Source: SZUA-87 sp041687805 (GTDB lineage Bacteria; Actinomycetota; Acidimicrobiia; Acidimicrobiales; Aldehydirespiratoraceae). From it: a stretch of DNA of 64,000 bases. Below the pieces are notes generated by a model. It saw only the letters and a program-made list of their open reading frames with translations. It made no database searches and had not been told where the DNA came from. The stretch covers positions 1 through 64,000 of the forward strand of contig JBDNJK010000031.1 in the NCBI GenBank assembly GCA_041687805.1, given 5' to 3'. This document shows, in pieces, positions 17,052 to 25,197 of this stretch. Numbering within the stretch: the stretch's first letter is position 1; each line of letters begins with the position of its first letter. A program made the translations under genes and the position numbers.

Positions 17052-17546
17052 TCAGCGGTTGGTGTGTTGGTTGAAGCTGCCATGGGCAGGACGACGGTCG
17101 CCCCAAGGCTTGACAACGATCTCGACACTACCGCCAGCCGCCACGATGGCGGCTTCGGCTGACTTCGAGAACGCGTGGGCTTTCACGGTGACGGCACGAC
17201 TGATCTCGCCACGACCAAGGATCTTTACGAGCGCGCCCTTGCTCACCAATCCACCTTCGAGCAACGAATCGGGGCTGACCTCATCGGTGCCCAGCGACTC
17301 GACGACGTCGAGATTGATGGCCTGATATTCGACTCGGAACGGGTTGGTGAAGCCACGCCACTTCGGCACACGCTGTGTAAGTGGCATCTGGCCACCTTCG
17401 AAGCCGACCGGAACGGTGTTGCGGGCGCGTTGGCCCTTGGTGCCGCGGCCGGCAGTCTTGCCGCCCTTGCCACCAATACCACGGGCCTTGCGCTTGCCAC
17501 GCTTGTTGGACCCCTCGGGCGGGGTCAGATCGTGAAGCTTGATCAT
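17052..17546 (-). CDS. rplO: 50S ribosomal protein L15
   Basis: The 164-residue protein has the glycine-rich basic N-terminal arm (SNKRGKRKARGIGGKGGKTAGRGTKGQ), the FEGGQMPL segment and the globular C-terminal domain ending in KILGRGE and HAFSKSAEAAI. L15 reaches into 23S rRNA late in assembly. The ATG overlaps the rpmD stop by 4 bp. Confidence 0.97.
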   Translation of the reverse strand: MIKLHDLTPPEGSNKRGKRKARGIGGKGGKTAGRGTKGQRARNTVPVGFEGGQMPLTQRVPKWRGFTNPFRVEYQAINLDVVESLGTDEVSPDSLLEGGLVSKGALVKILGRGEISRAVTVKAHAFSKSAEAAIVAAGGSVEIVVKPWGDRRPAHGSFNQHTNR

Positions 17547-17740
17547 TTGTCGATCTCCTCGACTTTGACCAGGTGAGGCACGCGCGCAATCATGCCGCGG
17601 ATCTCACCTCGATCAGGAAGGACGTTGGAGTGCCCGATGCGGCGCAAGCCGAGGGCACGTAGGGTTCCGCGCTGCTTCGGCTTGCAGCCGATGCTGGAAC
17701 GAATTTGAGTTACTCGGATTTGACTAGCCTCGGACGCCAT
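17543..17740 (-). CDS. rpmD: 50S ribosomal protein L30
   Basis: The 65-residue protein contains the L30 core IRVTQIRSSIGCKPKQRGTLRALGLRRIGHSNVL, with the invariant R-LGL segment, and ends with PHLVKVEEI. The open frame upstream (to 17938) is the shadow of rpsE. The ATG at 17740 overlaps the rpsE stop by one base and gives the right length. Confidence 0.96.
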   Translation of the reverse strand: MASEASQIRVTQIRSSIGCKPKQRGTLRALGLRRIGHSNVLPDRGEIRGMIARVPHLVKVEEIDK

Positions 17741-18315
17741 CACGAACCCTCTTTGCCTGACGGCGAGTCGGTGCCGCGCTCGCTCTCCTGATAGGCCTTC
17801 CACATCGAAGCGGGAAGGAACTCCTCGGGATCGAGACCACGCAGGCGTGCGATCTCGTCGGGACGACGAAGACCGGCCAGCCCGGCAATGGTGGCACGAG
17901 CCACGTTGATGTAATTGGCGGACCCGAGCGACTTGCACAGCACGTCGCGGATTCCGGCCTCCTCGAGGATTGCACGAGCGGCACCACCGGCGATAACACC
18001 GGTACCGGGAGCTGCGGGCTTGAGCATGACTCGACCCGCTCCGGCAATACCGATTGTCTCGTGGACGATTGTGGACCCTGACATCGGGACCGAGAACAGG
18101 TTGCGACGTGCCTCTTCGGTGCCCTTCTGGATAGCCAGCGGCACCTCCTTGGCCTTGCCATAGCCGAGACCGACCCGACCAGCGCCGTCGCCTATAACCA
18201 CCAAAGCAGTGAAGGAGAACCTACGACCACCCTTGACGACCTTGGCCACACGGTTGATGTTTATGACGCGAGACTCACGGAGCCCGTCAGCTGAAACTTT
18301 CTGTTCATATGCCAT
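17740..18315 (-). CDS. rpsE: 30S ribosomal protein S5
   Basis: The 191-residue protein has the N-terminal double-stranded RNA-binding fold (INRVAKVVKGGRRFSFTALVVIGD, GYGKAKEVPLAIQKG). The C-terminal domain follows with GGAARAILEEAGIRDVLCKSLGS. S5 helps decoding fidelity and helicase activity at the mRNA entry. A short acidic tail (SERGTDSPSGKEGS) extends the C-terminus. It overlaps rplR and rpmD by single bases. Confidence 0.97.
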   Translation of the reverse strand: MAYEQKVSADGLRESRVININRVAKVVKGGRRFSFTALVVIGDGAGRVGLGYGKAKEVPLAIQKGTEEARRNLFSVPMSGSTIVHETIGIAGAGRVMLKPAAPGTGVIAGGAARAILEEAGIRDVLCKSLGSANYINVARATIAGLAGLRRPDEIARLRGLDPEEFLPASMWKAYQESERGTDSPSGKEGS

Positions 18316-18680
18316 TAGAACTCGAGTCCTTCCTCGCGGGCAGCGTCGGCCAAAGCGGCGACACGCCCGTGATACCGAAATCCACCACGGTCGAACACGA
18401 CCGAGTCGATTCCGGCTGCCTTCGCCCTTTGAGCGATGAGCTTGCCTACATTGCCTGCGGCATCGATGTTGCCACCGTTGGCCGAGACCAACACGGCCTC
18501 GTTGGTTGACGCTGCCGCGATCGTAACCCCACCCAGATCGTCGATCACCTGGACGGAGATATGACGATTCGAGCGAAATACCGCCAAACGCGGGCGCTCT
18601 GGAGTTCCCAGCATCGACTTGCGAATGCGGTGATGCCGGCGAATCCGGTCTTTGCGTCGCTTCTTCGCTGTATCAGCCAT
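18315..18680 (-). CDS. rplR: 50S ribosomal protein L18
   Basis: The 121-residue protein has a basic N-terminus (KKRRKDRIRRHHRIRKSMLGT), then PRLAVFRSNRHISVQVIDD and the C-terminal FDRGGFRYHGRVAALADAAREEGLEF. It binds 5S rRNA together with L5. ATG and stop abut rplF and rpsE with one-base overlaps. Confidence 0.97.
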   Translation of the reverse strand: MADTAKKRRKDRIRRHHRIRKSMLGTPERPRLAVFRSNRHISVQVIDDLGGVTIAAASTNEAVLVSANGGNIDAAGNVGKLIAQRAKAAGIDSVVFDRGGFRYHGRVAALADAAREEGLEF

Positions 18681-19219
18681 TACTTCGCAGCCTTTCCAGC
18701 CTTGCGAGCCACATGTTCGCCTGCATAACGGATGCCCTTGCCCTTGTAAGGCTCTGGCTTACGCCACTTGCGAATATCTGCGGCGACCTGCCCGACAAGT
18801 TGCTTGTCGATACCGGTCACGATTATCTGAGTCTGTACGGGAACCTCGAACTGAATGCCCTCAGGTGCCTTGATCGACACCGGATGGCTATAGCCGAGGG
18901 CGAGATTAAGAGCATCGGTTCCCTTGGCGGTGGCACGATAACCAACGCCTTGGATTTGGAGTTCCTTGCGGAAGCCCTCCGTCACACCGATCACCATATT
19001 GGCGACCAAAGTGCGGCAAAGGCCGTGGAGCGACCGGCTCTCGCGAGAATCGTCGGGACGCTCGACCTGGAGCTCGGACTCGACCTGGTGGACGAGAACT
19101 CCACCTGGCAAGGTGCGCTCGAGAGTGCCCTTGGATCCCTTGACCGTGATGTGGGCGCCATCGATTGAAACATCGACACCGCTGGGGACGGTAATGGGCT
19201 GACTACCTACTCTGCTCAT
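18680..19219 (-). CDS. rplF: 50S ribosomal protein L6
   Basis: The 179-residue protein has two repeats of the L6 fold, starting MSRVGSQPITVPSGV and containing GYSHPVSIKAPEGI and the C-terminal signature KWRKPEPYKGKGIRYAGE. The frame extends upstream to 19342, but those residues are unconserved. The ATG at 19219 follows a GAGGGGGAACCG ribosome-binding site. L6 lies near the sarcin-ricin loop. Confidence 0.97.
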   Translation of the reverse strand: MSRVGSQPITVPSGVDVSIDGAHITVKGSKGTLERTLPGGVLVHQVESELQVERPDDSRESRSLHGLCRTLVANMVIGVTEGFRKELQIQGVGYRATAKGTDALNLALGYSHPVSIKAPEGIQFEVPVQTQIIVTGIDKQLVGQVAADIRKWRKPEPYKGKGIRYAGEHVARKAGKAAK

Positions 19220-19229
19220 CGGTTCCCCC

Positions 19230-19634
19230 TCACCAGACGAAGCAGAGGATTTCGCCGCCCATGCGGTTCTTCCTCGCTTCACGGTCGGACATGAGACCCT
19301 TGTTGGTTGACACAATTGCCACCCCAAGGCCTCCCTGGACACGCGGGATTTCGTCCCGCTTGCGGTAGATGCGCAAACCTGGCTTGGAGATTCGCTTCAG
19401 CCCAGAGATGACACGCGCCCGTTCAGGCGAGTACTTCATCTCGATGGTGAGAGTCTTGCCCGGACGAGCGCCGTTGTCGGCCTCGGCAAACGAGGCGATA
19501 TAGCCCTCACGTTTGAGCAGTTCGGCCAAGGCCAGCTTCTGCTTCGATGATGGCATGGCAACCTCATCATGCATCGCCACATTGGCGTTACGGATGCGGG
19601 TGAGCATGTCGGAAATTGGATCAGTCATTGTCAT
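19230..19634 (-). CDS. rpsH: 30S ribosomal protein S8
   Basis: The 134-residue protein has DPISDMLTRIRNANVAMHDEVAMPSSKQK at the start and GGLGVAIVSTNKGLMSDREARKNRMGGEILCFVW at the end, the full S8 signature. S8 binds the central 16S domain and in some bacteria represses the spc operon. The start is the first of two ATGs, 7 nt after AGGTG. Confidence 0.97.
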   Translation of the reverse strand: MTMTDPISDMLTRIRNANVAMHDEVAMPSSKQKLALAELLKREGYIASFAEADNGARPGKTLTIEMKYSPERARVISGLKRISKPGLRIYRKRDEIPRVQGGLGVAIVSTNKGLMSDREARKNRMGGEILCFVW

Positions 19635-19646
19635 TTTAGTTGCACC

Positions 19647-19832
19647 TCACCAACTGGCCTTTTTCACGCCCGGCAATTCGCCGGCGTGAGCCATTTTCCG
19701 TAGACAAATTCGACACAAGCCGAACTTGCGATAAACCGAGTGTGGTCGACCACATCGTCGGCAGCGGGTGTACCCGCGAACCTTGAACTTCGGCTTGCGC
19801 CGTTGCTTTTCGATCAAAGCCTTCTTGGCCAT
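19647..19832 (-). CDS. rpsN: 30S ribosomal protein S14 (zinc-binding type Z)
   Basis: The 61-residue protein is the short zinc form of S14. It starts AKKALIEKQRRKPKFKVRGY and carries two CxxC pairs (CRRC and CRIC) around HSVYRKFGL. It ends RKMAHAGELPGVKKASW. Type Z is the usual form in the spc operon of Gram-positive bacteria. Confidence 0.97.
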   Translation of the reverse strand: MAKKALIEKQRRKPKFKVRGYTRCRRCGRPHSVYRKFGLCRICLRKMAHAGELPGVKKASW

Positions 19833-19835
19833 GGG

Positions 19836-20402
19836 TTATTGCTCCCCGCGTCGGAATGGGAATCCGAACGCCAGTAACAGTGCTCTGCCCTGGTCGTCGG
19901 TTTTCGCTGTGGTGACGATCGTTATGTCCATGCCCCGAATCGTGTCGACCTTGTCATAGCCGATCTCCGGGAACATCAGCTGTTCATTTACACCGAACGT
20001 GTAGTTGCCGTTGCCGTCGAAGGACTTCGGGGACAAACCCCTGAAGTCGCGGATTCGCGGAATGGCAAGTGACACCAGACGGTCGAAGAATTCGTACATG
20101 CGGTCGCCCCGAAGCGTGACCTTGCAGCCAATAGCTTGCCCCTCGCGCAGCTTGAAACTGGCAATTGACTTCTTGGCCCTGGTGATCACCGGTTTCTGAC
20201 CGGCAATCGTCTGCATGTCGGAGACGGCACCGTCGAGAAGCTTGGCCTGGCCGACGGCTTCGCCGACGCCCATGTTGAGCACAATCTTCTCGAGCTTGGG
20301 AATCATCATCACGTTGGGAAGGCCGAGCTCTTCCTTGAGCGCCGACTTGATCTCGTCGTTGTAACGAGTGCGGAAACGTGGTGCGTAAGTGGTGGTGCTC
20401 AT
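19836..20402 (-). CDS. rplE: 50S ribosomal protein L5
   Basis: The 188-residue protein has the L5 motifs PNVMMIPKLEKIVLNMGVGEA, QKPVITRAKKSIASFKLREG and RDFRGLSPKSFDGNGNYTFGV. L5 binds 5S rRNA and forms the B1b bridge with S13. Its ATG overlaps the rplX stop. Confidence 0.98.
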   Translation of the reverse strand: MSTTTYAPRFRTRYNDEIKSALKEELGLPNVMMIPKLEKIVLNMGVGEAVGQAKLLDGAVSDMQTIAGQKPVITRAKKSIASFKLREGQAIGCKVTLRGDRMYEFFDRLVSLAIPRIRDFRGLSPKSFDGNGNYTFGVNEQLMFPEIGYDKVDTIRGMDITIVTTAKTDDQGRALLLAFGFPFRRGEQ

Positions 20403-20710
20403 CAGAAATCAGCTCCTGTGCGCTTGCAGATACGGACCTTCTGGCCAGACTCGTCGACGCGGTAGCCGATGCGAGTGGCGCGGCCATCCTGAGGACTGAT
20501 GATCGCAACGTTGGATACATCCAGAGGCATGGCCTTGTCGATGATGCCGCCCTGCTGATCCTGACGGGAAGGGGCCTGGTGCTTGCGAGCGACATTGACG
20601 CCCTCAACAATTACCTTGCCCTTCTCCGGAATCGCCCTCTCGACGACTCCTTCGAGACCCTTGTCCTTGCCGCTGATCACGACTACGCGATCACCTTTGT
20701 GGATCTTCAT
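20402..20710 (-). CDS. rplX: 50S ribosomal protein L24
   Basis: The 102-residue protein has the KOW motif KIHKGDRVVVISGKDKGLEG and ends with GQKVRICKRTGADF. A GTG lies directly before the ATG at 20710. GGAGG is 7 nt from the ATG but only 4 nt from the GTG, so the ATG is chosen. L24 starts large-subunit assembly with L3. Confidence 0.96.
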   Translation of the reverse strand: MKIHKGDRVVVISGKDKGLEGVVERAIPEKGKVIVEGVNVARKHQAPSRQDQQGGIIDKAMPLDVSNVAIISPQDGRATRIGYRVDESGQKVRICKRTGADF

Positions 20711-21078
20711 CACAGCACCTCCGGTGCCAGCGACACGATGCGCATGAATTGTTTGTCGCGCAATTCACGACCCACCGGGCCGAAAATTCGCGTTCCACGC
20801 GGCTGGCGCTGATCGTTGATCAGCACAGCGGCATTTTCGTCGAAACGAATGTAGCTGCCGTCTGGGCGACGCTTTTCCTTCTTGACACGGACGACGACGC
20901 ACTTGACGACTTCGCCCTTCTTGACCTGAGCACCCGGAATGGCATCCTTCACGGTGGCGACGAAGATGTCGCCGATCGACGCGTAACGACGCTTCGATCC
21001 GCCGAGGACCTTGATGCACAAGACCTCCTTGGCGCCCGAGTTGTCGGCAACCCGAAGCCTCGACTCCTGCTGTATCAC
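20710..21078 (-). CDS. rplN: 50S ribosomal protein L14
   Basis: The 122-residue protein matches L14 from MIQQESRLRVADNSGAKEV through AVLINDQRQPRGTRIFGPVGRELRDK to IVSLAPEVL. The start is GTG, overlapping the rpsQ stop as GTGA. L14 lies at the subunit interface (bridge B5/B8) and is the docking site of RsfS. Confidence 0.98.
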   Translation of the reverse strand: MIQQESRLRVADNSGAKEVLCIKVLGGSKRRYASIGDIFVATVKDAIPGAQVKKGEVVKCVVVRVKKEKRRPDGSYIRFDENAAVLINDQRQPRGTRIFGPVGRELRDKQFMRIVSLAPEVL

Positions 21079-21344
21079 TTGGCACGCTCCAGGATCTCCA
21101 CGAGACGCCAGCGCTTGTTCTTCGACAGCGGCCGGGTCTCTTGAACCCGAACGCGGTCGCCAATGTTGAGTTCGTTGTTCTCGTCGTGGACCAACAGACG
21201 TGCGCTCCGCTGAACCGTCTTGGCATAGCGACGGTGGCGAACACGATCGATCGACTCGACCGTAGCGGTCTTGTCCATCTTGTTGGATATGACAAGCCCC
21301 TCACGGACCTTGCGTGCGTTGGCGCGAACTGTTTCGTCAGCCAT
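21075..21344 (-). CDS. rpsQ: 30S ribosomal protein S17
   Basis: The 89-residue OB-fold protein has GLVISNKMDKTATV and the C-terminal signature GDRVRVQETRPLSKNKRWRLVEI. An in-frame extension to 21617 is the shadow of rpmC and the hexamer repeat. The ATG at 21344 overlaps the rpmC stop by one base and gives the usual size. Confidence 0.97.
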   Translation of the reverse strand: MADETVRANARKVREGLVISNKMDKTATVESIDRVRHRRYAKTVQRSARLLVHDENNELNIGDRVRVQETRPLSKNKRWRLVEILERAK

Positions 21345-21601
21345 CAGGTTTCCTCTCCGCCGTCGAGGATCTCGACCTCGTCTTCGGCTTCGGCTTCGGC
21401 TTCGGCTTCGGCAATTTCTCTGGCCCTGGTCTCGGTCTTGAACCTGGCAATATCTTTCTTCACCAGTTTCAGACGAGACGAGTTGTCGAGCTGACCGGTG
21501 GCAATCTGGAAGCGCAGGTTGAAAATCTCCTGCTTCGCTTCGGAGAGCTTGTCGGCCAAATCGGCGCCGTCGAGCTCGGATATCGAAATTACTTTCGCCA
21601 T
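21344..21601 (-). CDS. rpmC: 50S ribosomal protein L29 with acidic tail
   Basis: The 85-residue protein has the L29 helical hairpin (ADLADKLSEAKQEIFNLRFQIATGQL and LVKKDIARFKTETRAREIA). It then carries an unusual acidic Ala-Glu tail of about 20 residues ending ILDGGEET. L29 sits beside L23 at the tunnel exit, where SRP and trigger factor bind. The tail is encoded by a hexamer repeat at 21383-21412. Confidence 0.95.
   Translation of the reverse strand: MAKVISISELDGADLADKLSEAKQEIFNLRFQIATGQLDNSSRLKLVKKDIARFKTETRAREIAEAEAEAEAEDEVEILDGGEET
21383..21412. repeat. Five tandem hexamers inside rpmC
   Basis: Five perfect copies of TTCGGC (plus-strand reading) encode the alternating Ala-Glu tail of L29. 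The repeat keeps the frame, so copy-number slippage would only change tail length by two residues per unit. Confidence 0.9.
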
Positions 21602-22017
21602 TAGAACGGCTCCTCACGGCTTACGAAACGTGCCTTGATCGGCAGCTTCTGGATGGCGCGATCGATCGCCTCATGGGCGATTTGCTCGTCACCGTAGGAA
21701 AGTTCGAAAAGAATCCGGCCTGGGCGAACCACAGCCACCCAGTGTTCGGGGTTTCCTTTGCCGGAACCCATGCGAGTTTCGGCTGGCTTGTTGGTGACGG
21801 GCTTGTCGGGGAACACATTGATCCAGACCTTGCCACCACGCTTGATATGGCGGGTCATGGCGATACGAGCCGCCTCGATCTGACGAGCGGTGATCCATCC
21901 CGGCGCCAGGGCCTGAATTCCGTAGTCGCCATAGGTGACTTCGGTACGGCCCTTGGACACACCACGGGTGCGTCCACGGTGTTGTTTGCGATATTTGACC
22001 TTACGAGGCATCAACAT
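21601..22017 (-). CDS. rplP: 50S ribosomal protein L16
   Basis: The protein has MPRKVKYRKQHRGRTRG at the N-terminus, RMGSGKGNPEHWVAVVRPGRILFEL and a C-terminus ending RFVSREEPF. L16 shapes the A-site tRNA elbow site and is a late assembly protein. Two starts are possible, ATG at 22017 (138 residues) and ATG at 22011. GAGG is 7 nt from the first, so I keep 22017. Confidence 0.96.
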   Translation of the reverse strand: MLMPRKVKYRKQHRGRTRGVSKGRTEVTYGDYGIQALAPGWITARQIEAARIAMTRHIKRGGKVWINVFPDKPVTNKPAETRMGSGKGNPEHWVAVVRPGRILFELSYGDEQIAHEAIDRAIQKLPIKARFVSREEPF

Positions 22018-22026
22018 GGTGGAACC

Positions 22027-22932
22027 TCAGTCCTGTCCCGGACGGAAATGGGGAGTTTCGCTCTGCTCGCGGGTGGACGCCTCGATGGCATCCTCCTCGT
22101 CGAGGAGCTTCTCGAATGCAGGATCGGCTTCCTTCACCAGCGGCGCCGGAGTATCGGAACCGGCCGGATCTGCGTCGGACGCAGCGGCACGGCTACGAGC
22201 TACAGCCGAGGACACGACCTTGCGAGGCTTGGCCTGGCCGGACGTCTCGCCGACAGCCATCGCTGCTTCAAGAGCAGCCTTCTCGTCGGGGGAACTCTTG
22301 TAGGGAAGAATGTCGCCCTTGTAGAGCCACACCTTCACCCCAATTCGGCCGTAGGTGGTCTTGGCCTCACGAAATCCGTAATCAATCTCAGCACGAAGTG
22401 TATGAAGCGGAACACGACCTTCGCGGTACCACTCGGTGCGAGCCATTTCCGAGCCGCCGAGGCGACCCGAGCACTGAACCCGGATACCGAGAACGCCAGC
22501 CTTCTGAGCATTCTGCACGGCACGCTTCATGGCACGGCGGAACGCCACCCGGCCAGCGAGCTGGTCGGCAATGCCTTGAGAGATCAGTGCGGCATCGAGT
22601 TCAGGCTGCTTGATCTCTTGGATGTTGAGCTGAACCTTGGCGTTACCGGTCATGTCGCCGAGGTAGCCACGAAGGCGGTCGGCTTCAGCGCCGCGACGAC
22701 CGATCACGATGCCCGGACGGGCGGTGTGAACATCAACGCGGAGGCGGTCGCGGGTGCGCTCCACCTCGACGCGGCTGATCGCAGCGTGAGGAAGCTCCTT
22801 GAAGAGGTATTCGCGAATCTTGTGATCTTCGATCACGTTGTCGGCGTATTCCTGGCGGTCGGCGAACCAGCGGCTCTTCCACTCAGTTGTGATACCCAGG
22901 CGGAAGCCGTAGGGGTTTACCTTCTGTCCCAT
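22027..22932 (-). CDS. rpsC: 30S ribosomal protein S3 with C-terminal extension
   Basis: The 301-residue protein has the S3 N-terminal segment MGQKVNPYGFRLG, the KH domain with IVIGRRGAEADRLR and the C-terminal fold with KVWLYKGDILP. S3 lines the mRNA entry tunnel. After about residue 230 comes an Ala/Asp/Glu-rich tail of roughly 70 residues that is absent from short S3 proteins. Its composition resembles the tails on L22, L29 and L10 in this window. Confidence 0.96.
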   Translation of the reverse strand: MGQKVNPYGFRLGITTEWKSRWFADRQEYADNVIEDHKIREYLFKELPHAAISRVEVERTRDRLRVDVHTARPGIVIGRRGAEADRLRGYLGDMTGNAKVQLNIQEIKQPELDAALISQGIADQLAGRVAFRRAMKRAVQNAQKAGVLGIRVQCSGRLGGSEMARTEWYREGRVPLHTLRAEIDYGFREAKTTYGRIGVKVWLYKGDILPYKSSPDEKAALEAAMAVGETSGQAKPRKVVSSAVARSRAAASDADPAGSDTPAPLVKEADPAFEKLLDEEDAIEASTREQSETPHFRPGQD

Positions 22933-23783
22933 CAGCTTTCCTCGTCAGTGTCGTCGCTGTCGTCAGCGGTGTCGGAATCTGCCTTGGTGCCAGCCTCGGT
23001 GAAGCCGGCAACCTCTGCCGCCTCTGCGGTGGCGAAGTAGACCTCGGCGACTGTCTTGTCGTACCAGCGCCCGTCGGGCTGGTGGTACTTCATCGAGTCG
23101 GCGTTGCCCTTGATATCGAATCCATCAGGAGCCGATCCGTCGTCGAGAGGCACCGCGCTCATCGCGCCATATGGACCCTCGGGGTTGAGTTTGAGACCAT
23201 CGTCGTCGCTTGTCGCGTCGTCGCTTGTCGCGTCGTCGTGACCCTCATGTTCGGAATGATCGTGGTCAGCTTCCTTGGCTTCGGCTTCCTTGGCTTCGGC
23301 TTCCTTGGCCTCGGCACGCGCCTTGGAGCGTTCGACTCGGCTGCGACGTGCACCGGTTGCTTGGGCGCTGCTGGAGCGACCTGCTGCGGTTTCGCGCTCA
23401 CGGAGCTGTTCGAGTGTGGCCTCGGCGAGGCGGCTCACGATGACCGTGATATGACAGGTGCGCTTGCGGATGCGGCTGGCGCGACCACGAGCACGCGGCC
23501 GGAAACGCTTGAGCGTCGGGCCTTCGTCGGCGTAGCACGCCGACACGAACAGCTCCTCGGCAACTTGGCTGTCGTTGTGCTCGGCGTTGGCGACGGCCGA
23601 ATCGAGCACCTTCTTGATCTCATGAGCGATACCACGTTCTGAGAAATCGAGAATCTCGGAAGCTTCGGCATAGCTCTTGCCACGAATGAGGTCGAGGACC
23701 TCACGGGCCTTGTAGGCCGAGGTGTGAATATGGCTGGCCTTGGCATGGGTGCCTGGGCGTTCGTTGGTCTTGGCGGCGGTCAT
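22932..23783 (-). CDS. rplV: 50S ribosomal protein L22 fused to a sunset-like C-terminal domain
   Basis: Residues 1-125 are a complete L22: KASHIHTSAYKAREVLDLIRG, then LKRFRPRARGRASRIRKRTCHITVIV, whose hairpin lines the exit tunnel. The protein continues to 283 residues, more than twice the normal size. Residues 140-195 form a basic then acidic low-complexity linker with AEAKE repeats and a His/Asp/Glu stretch. Residues about 198-263 form a compact module with FDIKGNADSMKYH, a WYDKTVAEVYFAT segment and AAEVAGF. This resembles the sunset domain that NCBI annotation describes on some ribosomal proteins. Its role is unknown. Confidence 0.92.
   Translation of the reverse strand: MTAAKTNERPGTHAKASHIHTSAYKAREVLDLIRGKSYAEASEILDFSERGIAHEIKKVLDSAVANAEHNDSQVAEELFVSACYADEGPTLKRFRPRARGRASRIRKRTCHITVIVSRLAEATLEQLRERETAAGRSSSAQATGARRSRVERSKARAEAKEAEAKEAEAKEADHDHSEHEGHDDATSDDATSDDDGLKLNPEGPYGAMSAVPLDDGSAPDGFDIKGNADSMKYHQPDGRWYDKTVAEVYFATAEAAEVAGFTEAGTKADSDTADDSDDTDEES
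23271..23315. repeat. Three 15-bp tandem units in the L22 linker
   Basis: Three near-identical copies of TTCCTTGGCTTCGGC (plus-strand reading; the last has one change) encode the AEAKE repeats of the L22 linker. A second pair of 15-bp units containing GTCGCTTGTCGCGTC lies nearby (about 23204-23235) and encodes the DDATS repeats. Confidence 0.85.
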
Positions 23784-24061
23784 CAGCGACGCGCTCCCCG
23801 CTCCTGTCCGGCATGGAACCGGAACGTGCGTGTGGGGGCAAACTCGCCGAGCTTGTGACCGACCATCGACTCGGTCACGTAGACCGGGACATGTTTGCGA
23901 CCGTCGTGAACGGCGAGCGTGTGGCCGACCATGTCGGGGATGATCGTTGAACGGCGAGACCAGGTCTTAATGACCTTCTTCTCACCAGCCTCGTTGAGTG
24001 CGTCAACCTTCTTGAGAAGATGGTCGTCGACGAACGGGCCCTTTTTGAGACTGCGTGGCAT
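23783..24061 (-). CDS. rpsS: 30S ribosomal protein S19
   Basis: The 92-residue protein has MPRSLKKGPFVDDHLLKKV, IKTWSRRSTIIPDMVGHT and the C-terminal GHKLGEFAPTRTF. S19 forms part of the head and bridges with S13. Its stop overlaps the rplV start by one base. Confidence 0.98.
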   Translation of the reverse strand: MPRSLKKGPFVDDHLLKKVDALNEAGEKKVIKTWSRRSTIIPDMVGHTLAVHDGRKHVPVYVTESMVGHKLGEFAPTRTFRFHAGQERGARR

Positions 24062-24066
24062 TCTCG

Positions 24067-24903
24067 TTACCTCCGCGAACCGCGCGTCCGGCGACGGCGC
24101 ACAATCAGCTTGTCGGATTCTTGCTTCTTCTTACGGGTACGGCCCTCAGGCTTGCCCCATGGCGAGACCGGATGGCGTCCACCTGAAGTCTTGCCTTCGC
24201 CGCCACCGTGTGGGTGGTCGACCGGGTTCATCACAACACCGCGCGACTGCGGGCGAACGCCCTTCCAGCGGTTGCGGCCGGCTTTGCCGATCTTCACGAG
24301 CTCGTGCTCTGAGTTGCCAACCTCGCCAACCGTGGCACGGCAGTCGATCGGTACACGACGCATTTCCGAGCTGGGCAGACGAAGCGTGGCGAAATCGCCT
24401 TCCTTCGCAACCAGCTGAATGCTCACACCGGCGCTACGGGCCATCTTGGCTCCCGCGCCAGCCTTGAGCTCCACGTTGTGAATTATGGTGCCGACCGGGA
24501 TGTAACGAAGCGGAAGAGTGTTACCGGGACGGACCTCTGCGTTGCGACCCGAGGCGAGAATGTCTCCCACCTTTAGATCACGAGGCGCAAGGATGTAGCG
24601 CTTTTCGCCGTCGTGATAGTGGAGCAGTGCGATTCGACACGTGCGGTTGGGGTCGTATTCGATGGCCGCAACCGAAGCCGGCACGCCGTCCTTGGTGCGA
24701 TCGAAGTCGATCATGCGGTAGCGCTGCTTGTGGCCACCACCTCGATGCCGTGAGGTCATGCGACCCAAATTGTTGCGACCGCCGGTGCCTGACTTGGCAG
24801 CAAGCAGGCTGCGCTCCGGCTTCGACTTGGTGATCTCGGAGAAATCGGACGAGGTCTGGAACCTGCGGCCGGGACTGGTTGGCTTGCGCTTGCGAATTGC
24901 CAT
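24067..24903 (-). CDS. rplB: 50S ribosomal protein L2
   Basis: The 278-residue protein has the OB and SH3-like domains and the signature NPVDHPHGGGEGKTSGGRHPVSPWG. The conserved histidine of that loop lies close to the peptidyl transferase centre. The basic C-terminal tail ends TRGSRR. It is essential for subunit association and is one of the most conserved large-subunit proteins. Confidence 0.98.
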   Translation of the reverse strand: MAIRKRKPTSPGRRFQTSSDFSEITKSKPERSLLAAKSGTGGRNNLGRMTSRHRGGGHKQRYRMIDFDRTKDGVPASVAAIEYDPNRTCRIALLHYHDGEKRYILAPRDLKVGDILASGRNAEVRPGNTLPLRYIPVGTIIHNVELKAGAGAKMARSAGVSIQLVAKEGDFATLRLPSSEMRRVPIDCRATVGEVGNSEHELVKIGKAGRNRWKGVRPQSRGVVMNPVDHPHGGGEGKTSGGRHPVSPWGKPEGRTRKKKQESDKLIVRRRRTRGSRR

Positions 24904-24906
24904 GGG

Positions 24907-25197
24907 TCAGGCCTCAAAGAGTTCGATCGAGTCACCCTCGGCAAGAGTGACTAGGGCTCGCTTCTGGTCAGCGCGCTTGCCGTAGCTGCCGGTGCGGCGG
25001 TTACGGATGCGCTTGCCCTTGCGGTTGAGCGTGTTGACATTGAGAACCGTGACATCGAAAATTGATTCGACTGCGTCGCGGATCTCCGGCTTCGACGCCT
25101 TGGGGGCGACAATGAACGTGTAGGTATTGGCCTCGAGGAGCGCATAAGACTTCTCAGACACGACTGGCCGAATGATCACATCGCGGGCGTCCTTCAT
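24907..25197 (-). CDS. rplW: 50S ribosomal protein L23
   Basis: The 96-residue protein has DVIIRPVVSEKSYALLEANTYTFIVAPKASKPEIRDAVE and the loop NTLNRKGKRIRNRRTGSYGKR. L23 is the main docking site for trigger factor and SRP at the tunnel exit. Its ATG overlaps the rplD stop by one base. Confidence 0.98.
   Translation of the reverse strand: MKDARDVIIRPVVSEKSYALLEANTYTFIVAPKASKPEIRDAVESIFDVTVLNVNTLNRKGKRIRNRRTGSYGKRADQKRALVTLAEGDSIELFEA

Noticed and set aside
21383..21412. Hexamer tandem repeat considered as a non-coding satellite
   Set aside because: It is in frame within rpmC and codes the Ala-Glu tail, so it is coding.
21673..23040. Open frame of 455 codons on the plus strand opposite rplP and rpsC
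   Set aside because: Antisense shadow of two conserved ribosomal genes.
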